From: Actinoallomurus liliacearum
GTDB lineage: Bacteria; Actinomycetota; Actinomycetes; Streptosporangiales; Streptosporangiaceae
Assembly (NCBI RefSeq): GCF_039542035.1
Contig: NZ_BAABHJ010000003.1
Location: 248,001-312,000 of the forward strand
Direction: 5' to 3'
Length of the DNA stretch: 64,000 bases
The notes under the pieces are model-generated. The model was given only the letters and a program-made list of their open reading frames with translations, did not search any database and was not told the DNA's origin. Position numbers and translations under genes: made by a program. Within the stretch, counting starts at the first letter, position 1. Each line of letters starts with the position of its first letter. Shown in pieces: positions 1 to 8,213 of the stretch.

Positions 1-1201
1 ACTCGACCGGCCCGGCGTCGACGGTCAGGCCGGCGATGTCGACGCCCGGCACGTCGGCGACGGTCAGGGGGACGGCGCCGTGCTGCGCCGTCAGGGTGGC
101 CAGGCCCAGACCGAGCACGACGGTGCCGGCGCGTTTGACCGCGATGCTGTGCGCCACGTCGTAGACGCCCGGAGTGAGCAGCAGGTTGCGTCCCCGCGCG
201 AGCGCCGAGTTGATCTTTGAGACGCGGTCCGACGGGTGTGCGACGAAGAAGGAGCTCAGCGGCAGCGAGTGGCCCGGGGTCGGACCGGCCTGCCACGTGG
301 TGCCCTGGGAGTTCCGCGCGGCGTCCGGCACGAAGACCTTGTACGCGCCGGACCCGTCGACGTAGAGGTAGGGCCTCTCCTTCGACGCAGGGGTCGTCGC
401 CAGCGTGGTGTACGGCGGTTTGGGGAAGGACTGTGCCGGCGCGCCGGCCACGCCGGAGAACACCTGGTTCCAGACGCCGTTGCTCCAGCCGCCGACGCTG
501 CCGCCCCGCACGTAGAACTGCTGCTGGGATCCGCTGGTGACCGACGTGGAGATCGCGGAGTCGGCGATGAAGCCGCCGCTGGCGTACTGCGGCCCGGCGG
601 TGCAGTAGTCCATCAGCGTGGTGTTACCGGTGATCTTCACCCGGCGCAGCGGCGCGGCCTGTGACACGGCCCAGAACTCGGTGTTCGTGCGGCACCCGGA
701 TCCCCCGGCCGGATTGATCGTCAGATTCGACATCGAGCGCCAGAAGTTGTCCAGCGCGATGCAGTTGTCCGGCGCGAGGCAACGGTTGAAGACGTCGACC
801 GAGCCGTTGATCGTCACGTCGGACGGCGACCGGCCGAGCCCCGCGACCTCCGTGTAGTAGCCGACCTGGAACTTGAGGGGATCGGCGGCGGACCCGTACA
901 CGCCCGGCTTGAACAGCAGGGCGTAGCGCCGGGTGCCCATCTCGTCGTCGACCTGCTGCCTGGCGACCGCGTCCACGGCGGCCTGAATGTCCGACTGCGG
1001 CATGCTCGGGTCGAAGACGAGAACGCCCGGACCGAGGTCCGGGCCCGTCGTGGGCGGTGCCGCGGCGGCGACCCCGCCCGGGATCGCGACGGTCAGGAGA
1101 GCACCGGTCAGGGCGACGGCGCCCATCGCCCGGCGGGACGGAGGCCAGGGGCGACGACGCCCCGGGCCGGTCGTGCGGCCTCGCGCCGCGCGGATGTGCA
1201 T
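1..1201 (-). CDS. Secreted GH55 exo-beta-1,3-glucanase (laminarinase-like), C-terminus beyond the left edge
   Basis: About 400 residues are visible; the gene continues past the left edge. The reading frame starts at an ATG at 1201 with an Arg-rich n-region of about 25 residues, then a hydrophobic stretch and Ala-rich cleavage region, a typical Sec/Tat-like export signal. The mature part reads VFDPSMPQSDIQ, then RYALLFKPGVYG, VAGLGRSPSDVTING, GGWSNGVWNQVFSGV, GAPAQSFPKPPYTTL and LLLTPGVYDV. From memory this succession matches secreted Streptomyces GH55 laminarinases, which fold as two right-handed beta-helices and release glucose from beta-1,3-glucan. The catalytic half cannot be seen. A shorter start at 1126 would remove the basic n-region and is less likely. 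It fits a saprophyte that also encodes GH76 and GH5 enzymes in this window. Family call is confident; substrate is inferred from the family. Confidence 0.85.
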   Translation of the reverse strand, partial: MHIRAARGRTTGPGRRRPWPPSRRAMGAVALTGALLTVAIPGGVAAAAPPTTGPDLGPGVLVFDPSMPQSDIQAAVDAVARQQVDDEMGTRRYALLFKPGVYGSAADPLKFQVGYYTEVAGLGRSPSDVTINGSVDVFNRCLAPDNCIALDNFWRSMSNLTINPAGGSGCRTNTEFWAVSQAAPLRRVKITGNTTLMDYCTAGPQYASGGFIADSAISTSVTSGSQQQFYVRGGSVGGWSNGVWNQVFSGVAGAPAQSFPKPPYTTLATTPASKERPYLYVDGSGAYKVFVPDAARNSQGTTWQAGPTPGHSLPLSSFFVAHPSDRVSKINSALARGRNLLLTPGVYDVAHSIAVKRAGTVVLGLGLATLTAQHGAVPLTVADVPGVDIAGLTVDAGPVE

Positions 1202-1280
1202 CGGGATTCGGGCCTGCCTCTGCTGTCGGCGAAGCTCCGCCCGCGCGGTGCGGACGGGCGGGCGGCTGGTGTGTCCGGCG

Positions 1281-1311
1281 GACAATTTAAGGCATGAAAT
1301 AAGTCGTTGAA
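1281..1311 (-). promoter_or_regulatory. AT-rich promoter-like segment ahead of the GH55 gene
   Basis: An unusually AT-rich patch lies 80-110 bp upstream of the GH55 start. On the minus strand it reads TTCAAC (1306-1311), 15 bp, then TTAAAT (1285-1290). The spacer is short for a housekeeping promoter, so this is only a candidate. No clear operator is visible in the same gap. Confidence 0.25.
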
Positions 1312-1351
1312 CAGACACAAGGCCACAAAGGGCCGGGGCCGCGTCGATCGC

Positions 1352-1642
1352 TCAGTGGGAGACGTGGCCGCCGAACAGCACCGCGACGAGCGCCGCCGCG
1401 CAGACCCCGACGATGGCCCCGGTCGCGAGCATGAACCGCCACGGGGCGCCGTACGGTCCCCTGCGCCGGCAGACCACCCAGAACACGGAGGTCACCGCCA
1501 GAACGGGCAGGCCGATGACCGGGTCGGCCTTGGTGATCGCGATGTCGAGCGCGGTGACGGCGACGGCGGTCCGGGTCCAGGCCAGGCGCGTTCGTTCCGT
1601 CGCCAGGCCGGGGTCGCGGTCCGGCCGCGACGCCGGGGTCAT
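1352..1642 (-). CDS. DUF202 membrane protein (short)
   Basis: A 96-residue protein starting at the ATG that overlaps the stop of the preceding gene by 4 bp (1639-1642), so the two are translationally coupled. The N-terminal ATERTRLAWTRTA segment is the characteristic ERT-LAW/RT motif of DUF202. Two or three hydrophobic helices follow (about residues 20-38, 45-60 and 70-92) with an arginine-rich loop between them. DUF202 proteins are small inner-membrane proteins of unknown biochemical role. A longer reading with 29 extra N-terminal residues exists but is low in hydrophobicity, lies inside the upstream gene and lacks family similarity. Confidence 0.8.
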   Translation of the reverse strand: MTPASRPDRDPGLATERTRLAWTRTAVAVTALDIAITKADPVIGLPVLAVTSVFWVVCRRRGPYGAPWRFMLATGAIVGVCAAALVAVLFGGHVSH

Positions 1643-2046
1643 CGGCTGCGGACCGTGGAGACGAGGACGAACACCACGGAGGTGAGCGCGGTCACGGTGA
1701 CGGCCACCGCCAGGATCGTCGGCAGCCATGATCGTGGCAGCGGCCTCCGCTGGTGCAGAGCGCGATGATTGCGCCGGAACTCGAGGTAGCCGACCGTCGC
1801 GATGACGGCGCCCAGCACCATGAGGGGGACGCCGAGCAGGTCGCGGCTCCAGGGGATCCCGGGGAAGGGCCGCAGGACCTGAACGCCGGCGAGTCCGGCG
1901 GCCACCAGGGCGAGCGCCGTCCGGCTCCAGGCCAGGAACGTCCGCTCGTTCGCGAACAGGAACCGTACGTCCGGTGCCGCGGCTTCGCCCGGGTCGGTCG
2001 CGGCCGGCCGGCGATCGGAGATCTGGGGCTGACGCGGCGTGTTCAT
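1639..2046 (-). CDS. DUF202 / YidH-family membrane protein
   Basis: 135 residues. The segment FLFANERTFLAWSRTALAL at about residues 29-47 is the YidH/DUF202 hallmark. It is followed by three predicted membrane helices (about 38-56, 69-88 and 108-131). The start ATG at 2046 has GGAGG about 10 bp upstream. It forms an overlapping pair with the second DUF202 gene, an arrangement common in actinobacteria, where such pairs may make a hetero-oligomeric membrane unit. Function is unknown for the family. The preceding 180 bp hold an AT-rich patch with the 8-bp palindrome TAACGTTA (2117-2124), a possible promoter region. Confidence 0.88.
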   Translation of the reverse strand: MNTPRQPQISDRRPAATDPGEAAAPDVRFLFANERTFLAWSRTALALVAAGLAGVQVLRPFPGIPWSRDLLGVPLMVLGAVIATVGYLEFRRNHRALHQRRPLPRSWLPTILAVAVTVTALTSVVFVLVSTVRSR

Positions 2047-2228
2047 ACGCGGATGGCCTCCAGGATCGGCGTCGACAGGCGTCCGATGGTGCTTTTCACG
2101 CAGAATAATCAGAATCTAACGTTACGTGACATCGCCGATCGGTGTGCTGAATGTGCACCGAAGGGAAGCACTCACTGTCCCTGGAGTCGACCTCGCAGGC
2201 CGGGACGGCTCCGGTGAACGGCGCGGGC

Positions 2229-2690
2229 TCACGGCGTCAGCGGACCCCGGTCCGCGAAGTTGATCACTCGTACCGGGCAGGGGCAGTCCCGCGCCAGGTC
2301 CATGGCCGTGCACCGATGCAGGCGCGCCGCCCACCGGGAACGAACCCGCGCGCCGACGTACACCGCGCACGCGGTGTCGAGCAGGGCCCGCTCGCGCAGT
2401 GCCTCGGCCGGCCTGCCCTCGGTGACGACGAACTCCCACTCGAGGCTCCGCCCGCCGAGCAGGAGCGTGCAGCACAACCAGGCGTCGAGTTCGAGGGCGT
2501 CGCGCCAGGACGTGTCGTACAGGTCCATCGCCGGCCAGCCGAAACACTCGCCGGGCAGCGGGCCGGGCCGTACGTGGACGGCCCGCAGCCGGACGCCGCC
2601 TTCCGCCGCGTGCGCCGCGGCCGCCCGCAGCGCCGCCCGACCCGAGTCGCCACCGTCCACCCCCACCAGTACGGTCTCACCGCCGTCCAT
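2229..2690 (-). CDS. Universal stress protein (UspA-like)
   Basis: 153 residues. The N-terminal TVLVGVDGGDSGRAALRAA matches the first beta-strand and helix of the Usp fold, with the Asp that contacts ATP in nucleotide-binding members. The C-terminal part (VYVGARVRSRWAARLHRCTA, then CPCPVRVIN) corresponds to the usual GxxG-x9-G(S/T) region, but the glycines are replaced, so ATP binding is doubtful. The start has GGAG 6 bp upstream. It lies 57 bp downstream of the SulP transporter in the same orientation and is probably cotranscribed. Usp next to SulP-STAS transporters is a frequent pairing and suggests a link to anion or bicarbonate stress. Confidence 0.8.
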   Translation of the reverse strand: MDGGETVLVGVDGGDSGRAALRAAAAHAAEGGVRLRAVHVRPGPLPGECFGWPAMDLYDTSWRDALELDAWLCCTLLLGGRSLEWEFVVTEGRPAEALRERALLDTACAVYVGARVRSRWAARLHRCTAMDLARDCPCPVRVINFADRGPLTP

Positions 2691-2747
2691 GTCGGACTCC
2701 GGGTGCTGAGGCCGCGGTCGGCGTGCGCCGATCGACGCGAACGGATG

Positions 2748-4532
2748 TCATGAGGTGCGGCGGTCGGCGCCGGCCAGCAGCGATCTCGCGTGGGAGAGCG
2801 CGGCGTCCGGATCGGAATGGATGAGATCGACCAGGGACGCCCGCGCGTCGGCCGCGTTGACGAGCAGCCGGTGGTGGTCGGGCCGCACCCCGGCGAGCAG
2901 GACCGTGACGCCGCGGGCGCGAAGGAAGGTGATCACTTCGCCGATGACGCGGGCCGCGGTGAGGTCCAGGGCCGAGACGCCGGCCATGTTGAGGATGACC
3001 ACGCCGGGCCCGGTGAGGTGCGCGAAGCTCGCGAGCAGCCGGTGCGTGGTGGCGAAGAACCAGGGCCCGTCGAGGCGGTACAGACTGATCCCGCCGGTAG
3101 CCGTCCCGCCGCCGGCCGTTTCGCCGGTCACCCCGTCGGCGATGTCCGGTCGCGGGGTGCCGGCACCGTCCGCCGTACAGGGGACGGCCTCGATGCGGCT
3201 GCCGCGAGCGAGGGTGGCGATCGTCACCAACGTCGCGATCACGACCCCGGCGGCGACCGCGGCGATGAGGTTGACCGCGACGGTCACCGTGCACGTGAAC
3301 GCCACGATCAGGGTGTCGATGCGGCTGGTCCGCAGGATGGACGCCAGCGACGCCACTTTGATCATCCGGACGGCGGCGCCGAACATCAGCCCGGCGAGCG
3401 CCGCGCGTGGGATGTCGGCGACCAGGCCTCCGGCGGCGAACGCGATCACCGCGAGCACGATGGCGTGGGTGAGCGCGGCCAGCCGGGACGTGGCGCCGCA
3501 CCGTACGTTGACCGCCGTCCGGGCGAGCGTGGCGGTGGCCGGCACCCCGCCGAACAGCGGCACCGCCAGGTTGGACAGGCCCTGCCCGAACAGTTCCCGG
3601 TCGGGGTCGCTGGGCCGGTCCCCGCCCATCGCGTCGACCACGGCCGCCGACAGCAACCCCTCCAACGCTGCCAGTACGGCGATGGCCAGCGCCGACGGCA
3701 GCAGGGCCGCCAGCAGGTCAGGGTGCATGAAGTTCAGTGACGGCGCGGGCAGCCCGGCGGGCACCGCGCCGATGCGGTGCAGGCCGAGCGGGAAGGCTTC
3801 GGCGATCACCGTGGCCATGACGATCGCCACGAGAGGGAACGGCACCCTGGGCAGCCACCGGTTGCCCGTCATCACGACCGCCGCCACCGCCACGGCCATC
3901 AGCAGCGGCGCCGGCCGGAGTTCGTGGATGTGGTCCGTGACCGCCCGGACGGCCTCGCGCCACACCTTGTCGTGGCGGCGGGTGGCCTGGCCGAGCGCCG
4001 CCGGGACCTGCTGCAGGGCGATCACCACCGCGACTCCGACGGCGAACCCCTCCACCACCGCGGCGGGCACGCAGCGCGCGAACCGGCCCAGCCGGACCAG
4101 GGCCGCGGCGATCAGTACGACACCGGCCATCGCCCCGGCCAGCATGACGCCGCCGGGACCGAAACGATGCACGACGGGGATGAGCACGACGGTCATCGCG
4201 CCGGTGGGGCCGGACACCTGCAGCGCGCCGCCACCGAAGATCGCCGCCAGCGCGCCGGCCACCACCGCGGTCGCCAGCCCGGCTCGCGCCCCCAGACCCG
4301 AAGCGGCGCCGTACGCCAGCGCCAGCGGCAGGGCCACCACCGCGACGGACAGCCCGGCGAGCACGTCCCGCCGGGGATGGCGACGCATCGCCGCCAGGTC
4401 CGCCCGTCCGGGCAGCAACTCGCCGAGCCGGGAGAGACGACCGCCGAGACGCCGCCCGACGGCGATGCCGGTCTGCGGCGCTCCGTACGCCGGACCCTCG
4501 AACGACGACCCGGCTGGCGTGCGTCCCGGCAT
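2748..4532 (-). CDS. SulP-family anion transporter with C-terminal STAS domain
   Basis: 594 residues from the chosen ATG at 4532, which has a GAGGAG ribosome site 6 bp upstream. A TTG at 4598 would add 22 low-complexity residues. Residues of about 55-430 form the multi-helix SLC26/SulP core: an early PLALAYGAASGLG, a GGGALQVSGPTGAMT segment typical of the substrate site, and VPLFGGVPATATLARTAVN. Residues of about 480-594 are a STAS domain (FATTHRLLASF, VVILNMAGVSALDLTAA) with the Asp-Leu-Thr turn where anti-sigma-antagonist proteins carry the phosphorylatable Ser/Thr. SulP proteins move sulfate, bicarbonate or dicarboxylates; the substrate here cannot be told. Probably an operon with the downstream universal stress protein. 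Confidence 0.9.
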   Translation of the reverse strand: MPGRTPAGSSFEGPAYGAPQTGIAVGRRLGGRLSRLGELLPGRADLAAMRRHPRRDVLAGLSVAVVALPLALAYGAASGLGARAGLATAVVAGALAAIFGGGALQVSGPTGAMTVVLIPVVHRFGPGGVMLAGAMAGVVLIAAALVRLGRFARCVPAAVVEGFAVGVAVVIALQQVPAALGQATRRHDKVWREAVRAVTDHIHELRPAPLLMAVAVAAVVMTGNRWLPRVPFPLVAIVMATVIAEAFPLGLHRIGAVPAGLPAPSLNFMHPDLLAALLPSALAIAVLAALEGLLSAAVVDAMGGDRPSDPDRELFGQGLSNLAVPLFGGVPATATLARTAVNVRCGATSRLAALTHAIVLAVIAFAAGGLVADIPRAALAGLMFGAAVRMIKVASLASILRTSRIDTLIVAFTCTVTVAVNLIAAVAAGVVIATLVTIATLARGSRIEAVPCTADGAGTPRPDIADGVTGETAGGGTATGGISLYRLDGPWFFATTHRLLASFAHLTGPGVVILNMAGVSALDLTAARVIGEVITFLRARGVTVLLAGVRPDHHRLLVNAADARASLVDLIHSDPDAALSHARSLLAGADRRTS

Positions 4533-4765
4533 CTCACGCTCCTCGGCAGGTGCGGAAGTCCCGTCGCCGCCGGTTCTGGACTTTCTGACCAGCGGCAACT
4601 ACCGACGGTAACGGTGTCGGCGGCAATGGGTGGCGAGGACGTCGATGGACTATCCCGGGGGACAACACGCTCGGTCCCTCCGGTCACATCCCCACCGGCC
4701 GCATCAAGGCCGGCAGGTCCGGGAACGCGGGTGGACGAGCCCGGACGAACCGGTCCCGCCACGCC

Positions 4766-6058
4766 CTACGGAGAGACGTTGTCCGCTGCCGGCGCGGCGA
4801 GCGGGGCGGCCGCGACGCCGTCGGCGGGCCGCCGGGCGGCCGGAGCCGCGCGGCGGCCGATGCGGCGGCCGAGGCGCTGGAACGGGACTTCGACGTACCG
4901 GTAGGTCAGGGCGCTGACCGCGATCAGGACGGCGACGAAGACGGCGAGGCGGAACGCGTCGTCATGGTCGGGAGTGCCGCCGAACTGGTCGGACAGCATG
5001 AGCAGGACCGGGTGCAGCAGGTAGAGGGAGAAGCTGATGGCGCCCAGGCCGGTCAGCCACCGGGGGATCCGGCGGCGGCGCAGTGCCCAGCCCGCCGCGA
5101 ACGTGACAGCGGCCAGGAGCAGCGAACCGGCCCAGTAGACCGCGAAGGCGTCCGCCTGCGCCGGTGGCATGCCGACCTGTGCGTGCCAGGCGCCGGCGAG
5201 TACCGCGCAGGCCAGCACGACGGCCGCCGAGAGCACCGCCGTACGGCGGCAGATCTGCCGGTGTTCGGCGCGGTACAGCGCGGTGCCGGTGAACATCACG
5301 GCGAGGATGATCAGGCTCTGCCAGGGGGCGATGCGGCCGTTCACGCAGACCAGGGTGAGCGCCAGGACACCGCCGAGGACCCCGCCCGCGACGCGGACCG
5401 ACGGCCGGGCCGAGACGGCCGCGACGATCGCGGTCACCATGACCACCGCGGTCAGCGCGACGACCGGTCCGATTCCGACGGTCCTGGACAGCGCCGCCAT
5501 CGGCAGCAGCCCGCCGACCAGCACGGCGGCGGTCGCGAGCGTCACGGCGATCGGCGCGGACAACCGGTGCGTCCTGGTGACGAACAGGGCCACCACGAGC
5601 AGGTAGAAGAGCATCTCGTACGAGAGCGTCCACAGCACGTTGATCACGTTCGGCACCGCGAGGACGTCCTGGAGCATGGTCAGGTGCGCCAGGACGGCGG
5701 TCGCCGGGCGGTAGGCCTCCAGCCCGGCGCGCAGGCCGCGGACGCCGAGCAGGTAGGGCAGCAGGGTGATCGCGCAGGCGGTCGTCAGCAGGGGATGGAT
5801 GCGCAGCACCCGGCTGATCCAGAAGCGGCGGACCTGTCCGTGGCGTTCCAGCGAGGCGGGGATGATGTAGCCGCTGACCAGGAAGAAGACCAGGACGCCG
5901 TACAGCCCCGGGTCGAACCAGTCGACCAGCCCGGCACGCCATCGCGGGGTGTAGTAGTACGTGGCGTGGTGCAGCGCGACGACCATGGCCGCGATCCCGC
6001 GCAGCAGGTCGAGCCAGGCCAGCCGGGCGCCGGGCGAGGCGGAGCGGTCCGTGTCCAC
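4766..6058 (-). CDS. Acyltransferase family 3 membrane protein
   Basis: 430 residues from a GTG at 6058, 5 bp after the stop of the upstream GNAT gene. The N-terminal LAWLDLLRGIAAMVVALHHA is the acyltransferase-3 (OafA/YrhL) signature, with the Arg of helix 1 and the His pair that is catalytic in the family. Next come FFLVSGYIIPASL and RRFWISRVLRIHPLL. About ten further hydrophobic helices follow, ending with SFSLYLLHPVLLML and a Tyr-Val-Glu-x-Pro-Phe segment typical of the last helix. These enzymes O-acylate cell-surface sugars, peptidoglycan or secondary metabolites. The target cannot be inferred because no polysaccharide genes are adjacent. Start choice is uncertain because no clear ribosome site precedes it; coupling to the GNAT gene is likely. 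Confidence 0.85.
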   Translation of the reverse strand: MDTDRSASPGARLAWLDLLRGIAAMVVALHHATYYYTPRWRAGLVDWFDPGLYGVLVFFLVSGYIIPASLERHGQVRRFWISRVLRIHPLLTTACAITLLPYLLGVRGLRAGLEAYRPATAVLAHLTMLQDVLAVPNVINVLWTLSYEMLFYLLVVALFVTRTHRLSAPIAVTLATAAVLVGGLLPMAALSRTVGIGPVVALTAVVMVTAIVAAVSARPSVRVAGGVLGGVLALTLVCVNGRIAPWQSLIILAVMFTGTALYRAEHRQICRRTAVLSAAVVLACAVLAGAWHAQVGMPPAQADAFAVYWAGSLLLAAVTFAAGWALRRRRIPRWLTGLGAISFSLYLLHPVLLMLSDQFGGTPDHDDAFRLAVFVAVLIAVSALTYRYVEVPFQRLGRRIGRRAAPAARRPADGVAAAPLAAPAADNVSP

Positions 6059-6063
6059 AGGCG

Positions 6064-6387
6064 TCAGCCGGTGGCCTCGGCGAGCCCGAACCGGCTCCGC
6101 CTGTCCTGGGGGACCAGGTCGAGATAGGACTCCGGGTCCGCGGCGATGACCTTGCGGACGTACGGGCAGAACGGCAGGACGGCGAGTCCGCGCCGGCGGG
6201 CGTCGTCGAGCGCGGTCGTGACGAGTCGCCGGGCCAGGCCGCGGCCGGCGAACGCCGAGTCGACCTCGGTGTGGGTGAAGGCGATCGTGTCGCCGTTGAG
6301 CTTGTAGTCGGCGAACCCGACCCGTTGCCCGTCTTCGAAGATCTCGAAGCGGTTCTCGGCCGGGTTGTCGCGGACGGTGGCCGTCAT
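6064..6387 (-). CDS. Small GNAT-fold N-acetyltransferase (YjdJ/COG2388 type)
   Basis: 107 residues. It matches the short Gcn5-related family: an N-terminal RFEIFEDGQRVGFADYKLNG beta-hairpin, then the core IAFTHTEVDSAFAGRGLARRLVTTAL. The core contains the acetyl-CoA pyrophosphate loop (G-R-G-L-A) and a Glu at the catalytic-base position. The C-terminal half ends with VLPFCPYVRKVIAADPES, as in the COG2388 group. The start ATG at 6387 has GGGAGG 7 bp upstream. Substrates of this subfamily are unknown. It probably forms a two-gene unit with the membrane acyltransferase 5 bp downstream. Confidence 0.88.
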   Translation of the reverse strand: MTATVRDNPAENRFEIFEDGQRVGFADYKLNGDTIAFTHTEVDSAFAGRGLARRLVTTALDDARRRGLAVLPFCPYVRKVIAADPESYLDLVPQDRRSRFGLAEATG

Positions 6388-6488
6388 GAGGGTCCTCCCT
6401 GCTGCAGGTGGTCCGTATTGTGCCAGTCACCGGTGTGATGCCGGATGCTGGAGCTACGGCTGCTTCTCAGGATGACCTGCGAGAACAC

Positions 6489-6514
6489 CCTCACGACGGA
6501 GCCTCACGACGGAG
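6489..6514. repeat. Perfect 13-bp tandem duplication
   Basis: CCTCACGACGGAG is present twice, head to tail, in the gap between the DoxX gene and the GNAT gene. Nothing else is recognised in this 160-bp gap. It may be a replication-slippage product or a paired binding site. Confidence 0.6.
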
Positions 6515-6550
6515 TCGCCTCCCGAGCGTCCCCAGGCGCCGTGGGCGGCA

Positions 6551-7015
6551 TCACCGGCGTGGTCGTGACCGTCGATGCGCGATCGCACCCGCGTGACCGT
6601 GACCGGTGACGGCGCTCGACCGGAGCACCACACTGTCGAGGGCCCACGCGCCGGGGCCGAACACCGCCAGCAGCAGGAAGGCCCAGCAGAACAGGATGGC
6701 GGGCTCGCCGGCGTTCTGGATCGGGAACAGGGAGCGAGGCTGGTGCACGACGAAGTAGGCGTACGCCATCGTGCCCGAGCAGAGCAGGGCCGTTCCCCTG
6801 CTGCCGAGACCGACGAGCAGCAGGATCCCGCCGCCGAACTCGATCAGGGCCGCCCACCAGAAGGGCCAGACGCCGACCGGGACCGCGGTGCCACGGCCGG
6901 GCGCCCCGCCGAGCACGCCGAACAGGGAGGCGGCGCCGTGGCAGCCGAACAGGACGGCGACGACGATCCGATAGAGCGACAGCACGTACGGCCGCGCCCG
7001 GTCGAGTGCGTCCAC
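6551..7015 (-). CDS. DoxX-family membrane protein
   Basis: 154 residues, GTG start with GGGGGA 4 bp upstream. Four hydrophobic helices are visible (about residues 12-32, 50-68, 74-92 and 102-122). The motifs LYRIVVAVLFGCHGAASLFG, AALIEFGGGILLLVGLGSRG and AYFVVHQP-SLFPIQNAGEPAILFCW are those of the DoxX/SURF4 family. The Asn-x-Gly-Glu turn is strongly conserved there. Mycobacterial DoxX forms a membrane complex with SodA and SseA in thiol and oxidative stress defence; such a partner is not seen here. The C-terminal 25 residues are basic and His-rich. It follows another small membrane-protein gene by 39 bp. Confidence 0.87.
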   Translation of the reverse strand: MDALDRARPYVLSLYRIVVAVLFGCHGAASLFGVLGGAPGRGTAVPVGVWPFWWAALIEFGGGILLLVGLGSRGTALLCSGTMAYAYFVVHQPRSLFPIQNAGEPAILFCWAFLLLAVFGPGAWALDSVVLRSSAVTGHGHAGAIAHRRSRPRR

Positions 7016-7054
7016 GAGTCCCCCGATCTCTCGCGGTGAGGAGTGCGCTGCGGA

Positions 7055-7483
7055 TCAGCCGACGCCGAGCGCGCCGAGCAGGACGAGGACCACCGTGACC
7101 ACGGCGAACAGTCCGTGCGCCGCGACGACCGGCGCGGCGATGTGCCGCTCGGCCGGCTCCGCCGCCGCGCCCGGTCCGGACGCCAGGGCGACGGCACGGG
7201 CCCGGTAGACCGGGACCCAGCGGGCGAGCATCACGAAGCCCAGAAGCGCGACCGGGACCAACAGGCCGAACGCGGTCCAGGCCAGGGCCCTGGAGTCGGC
7301 GACGAGGTAGACGATCCACACGACGAGGCCTGCCGCCGCGAGGGCGAAGTGGCCGAACACGACCGGGGCGGGCAGGCGGCTTCCACCCGTCCCGCGCAGG
7401 CCGCCGCGTGAGATCCAGATGCCCATCATGTAGAAGCCGCCGAGCGCGGTGACCAGCCAGGTGACCAGTGCGGCGATGTCCAT
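7055..7483 (-). CDS. Conserved membrane protein, unknown function
   Basis: 142 residues with four predicted membrane helices (about residues 4-22, 42-62, 68-88 and 118-140). Helix 2 lies in a FGHFALAAAGLVVWIVYL segment. The start ATG is well supported by GAGGAGGATCTC directly upstream. No catalytic motif is visible; a histidine in helix 2 and another in helix 4 are the only polar membrane residues of note. It lies between DUF2231 and DoxX genes, all leftward and closely spaced, suggesting a small-membrane-protein operon with a stress or redox role, but this is inference. Confidence 0.75.
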   Translation of the reverse strand: MDIAALVTWLVTALGGFYMMGIWISRGGLRGTGGSRLPAPVVFGHFALAAAGLVVWIVYLVADSRALAWTAFGLLVPVALLGFVMLARWVPVYRARAVALASGPGAAAEPAERHIAAPVVAAHGLFAVVTVVLVLLGALGVG

Positions 7484-7548
7484 GAGATCCTCCTCGGGGT
7501 TCGGTGATCGATGCGATCAAATGGAGAGTGCCCGGTCGGGCGGAGGCG

Positions 7549-8094
7549 CTATCGCGCCGTGCCTGCACGCTGTGGCCGCCCGGCGGAGGCGTAGCCCTCG
7601 GCCTGGGTGGTCTCGTCGGCGACCCGGACCCCGTAGCGGTAGGCGAGCCTGCCGCCGAGGAAGCCGGAGACGCCCAGCACCGCCAGGCTCACCGCGGAGA
7701 GGGCCAGCATCCCCGTCCCGACGCGCGGGGCGGGCCCGGCCGCGTGCCGCCACGCGAAGTCGGCCGCGTAGGCGCCGGTCACCAGCAGGTTCAGCGTCAT
7801 GTGGACCAGGGCCGTGCGGAAGGCCCGGGTGCCGGCCGGGATGGCGAACAGGTCCAGGAAACCGACCATCGCCGCCGCCAGCGCGCCGACCACCCCGATG
7901 GCGAGCAGCCACATCGCCCCACGCGTCAGGAACGCCGGATCGGCGGAGACACGGGAGCCGATGTCGAAGACCAGGCTCGCCACCCAGGCGCCGATGGGCA
8001 CCGTGACCAGGATCGGATGGAAGGGATGTCCGTACGGGCCGGCGAGCGCGGCGCTGACCGGCTGCTTGGCTTGTGACTGGTGTTCGCTGACCAC
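7549..8094 (-). CDS. DUF2231 membrane protein
   Basis: 181 residues, GTG start preceded by AGGAGGAGG. The N-terminal GPYGHPFHPILVTVPIGAWVASLVFDIG contains the His-Pro-x-x-His-Pro motif characteristic of DUF2231. Four membrane helices follow (about residues 33-52, 62-85, 96-118 and 130-150), with HMTLNLLVT in helix 3. The conserved histidines suggest metal or haem binding, as proposed for related four-helix membrane proteins, but no function is established. It heads the leftward small-membrane-protein cluster and is divergent from the winged-helix regulator gene, its probable controller. A good promoter lies just upstream. Confidence 0.88.
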   Translation of the reverse strand: MVSEHQSQAKQPVSAALAGPYGHPFHPILVTVPIGAWVASLVFDIGSRVSADPAFLTRGAMWLLAIGVVGALAAAMVGFLDLFAIPAGTRAFRTALVHMTLNLLVTGAYAADFAWRHAAGPAPRVGTGMLALSAVSLAVLGVSGFLGGRLAYRYGVRVADETTQAEGYASAGRPQRAGTAR

Positions 8095-8120
8095 AGGGCC
8101 TCCTCCTGTTTCGCCAACGA

Positions 8121-8149
8121 GTATTGGTCTTATTGCGCTGAGTGGTCAA
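8121..8149 (-). promoter_or_regulatory. Housekeeping-type promoter for the DUF2231 cluster
   Basis: On the minus strand TTGACC (8144-8149) and CAATAC (8121-8126) are separated by exactly 17 bp. The predicted start point lies about 20 bp before the gene's GTG. This is among the closest sigma-70/HrdB-type matches noticed in the window. It lies in the 119-bp divergent region shared with the winged-helix regulator. Confidence 0.6.
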
Positions 8150-8179
8150 GGACGCCAGGTGAAATCGGCATGGGGATTC

Positions 8180-8207
8180 TTGCGCCCACGGGTGCGGGAG
8201 TTAATCT
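8180..8207 (+). promoter_or_regulatory. Candidate leaderless promoter of the winged-helix regulator
   Basis: TTGCGC (8180-8185), 16 bp, then TAATCT (8202-8207). The GTG start of the regulator follows 6 bp after the -10 hexamer and has no Shine-Dalgarno sequence. This geometry (TAnnnT, 6 bp, start codon) is that of leaderless actinobacterial transcripts. Confidence 0.45.
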
Positions 8208-8213
8208 TGGCGG

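Noticed and set aside
6059..6430. N-terminal extension of the acyltransferase frame to 6430
   Set aside because: The extra 124 codons overlap the GNAT gene in another frame and are Arg/Pro-rich; the membrane protein begins at 6058.
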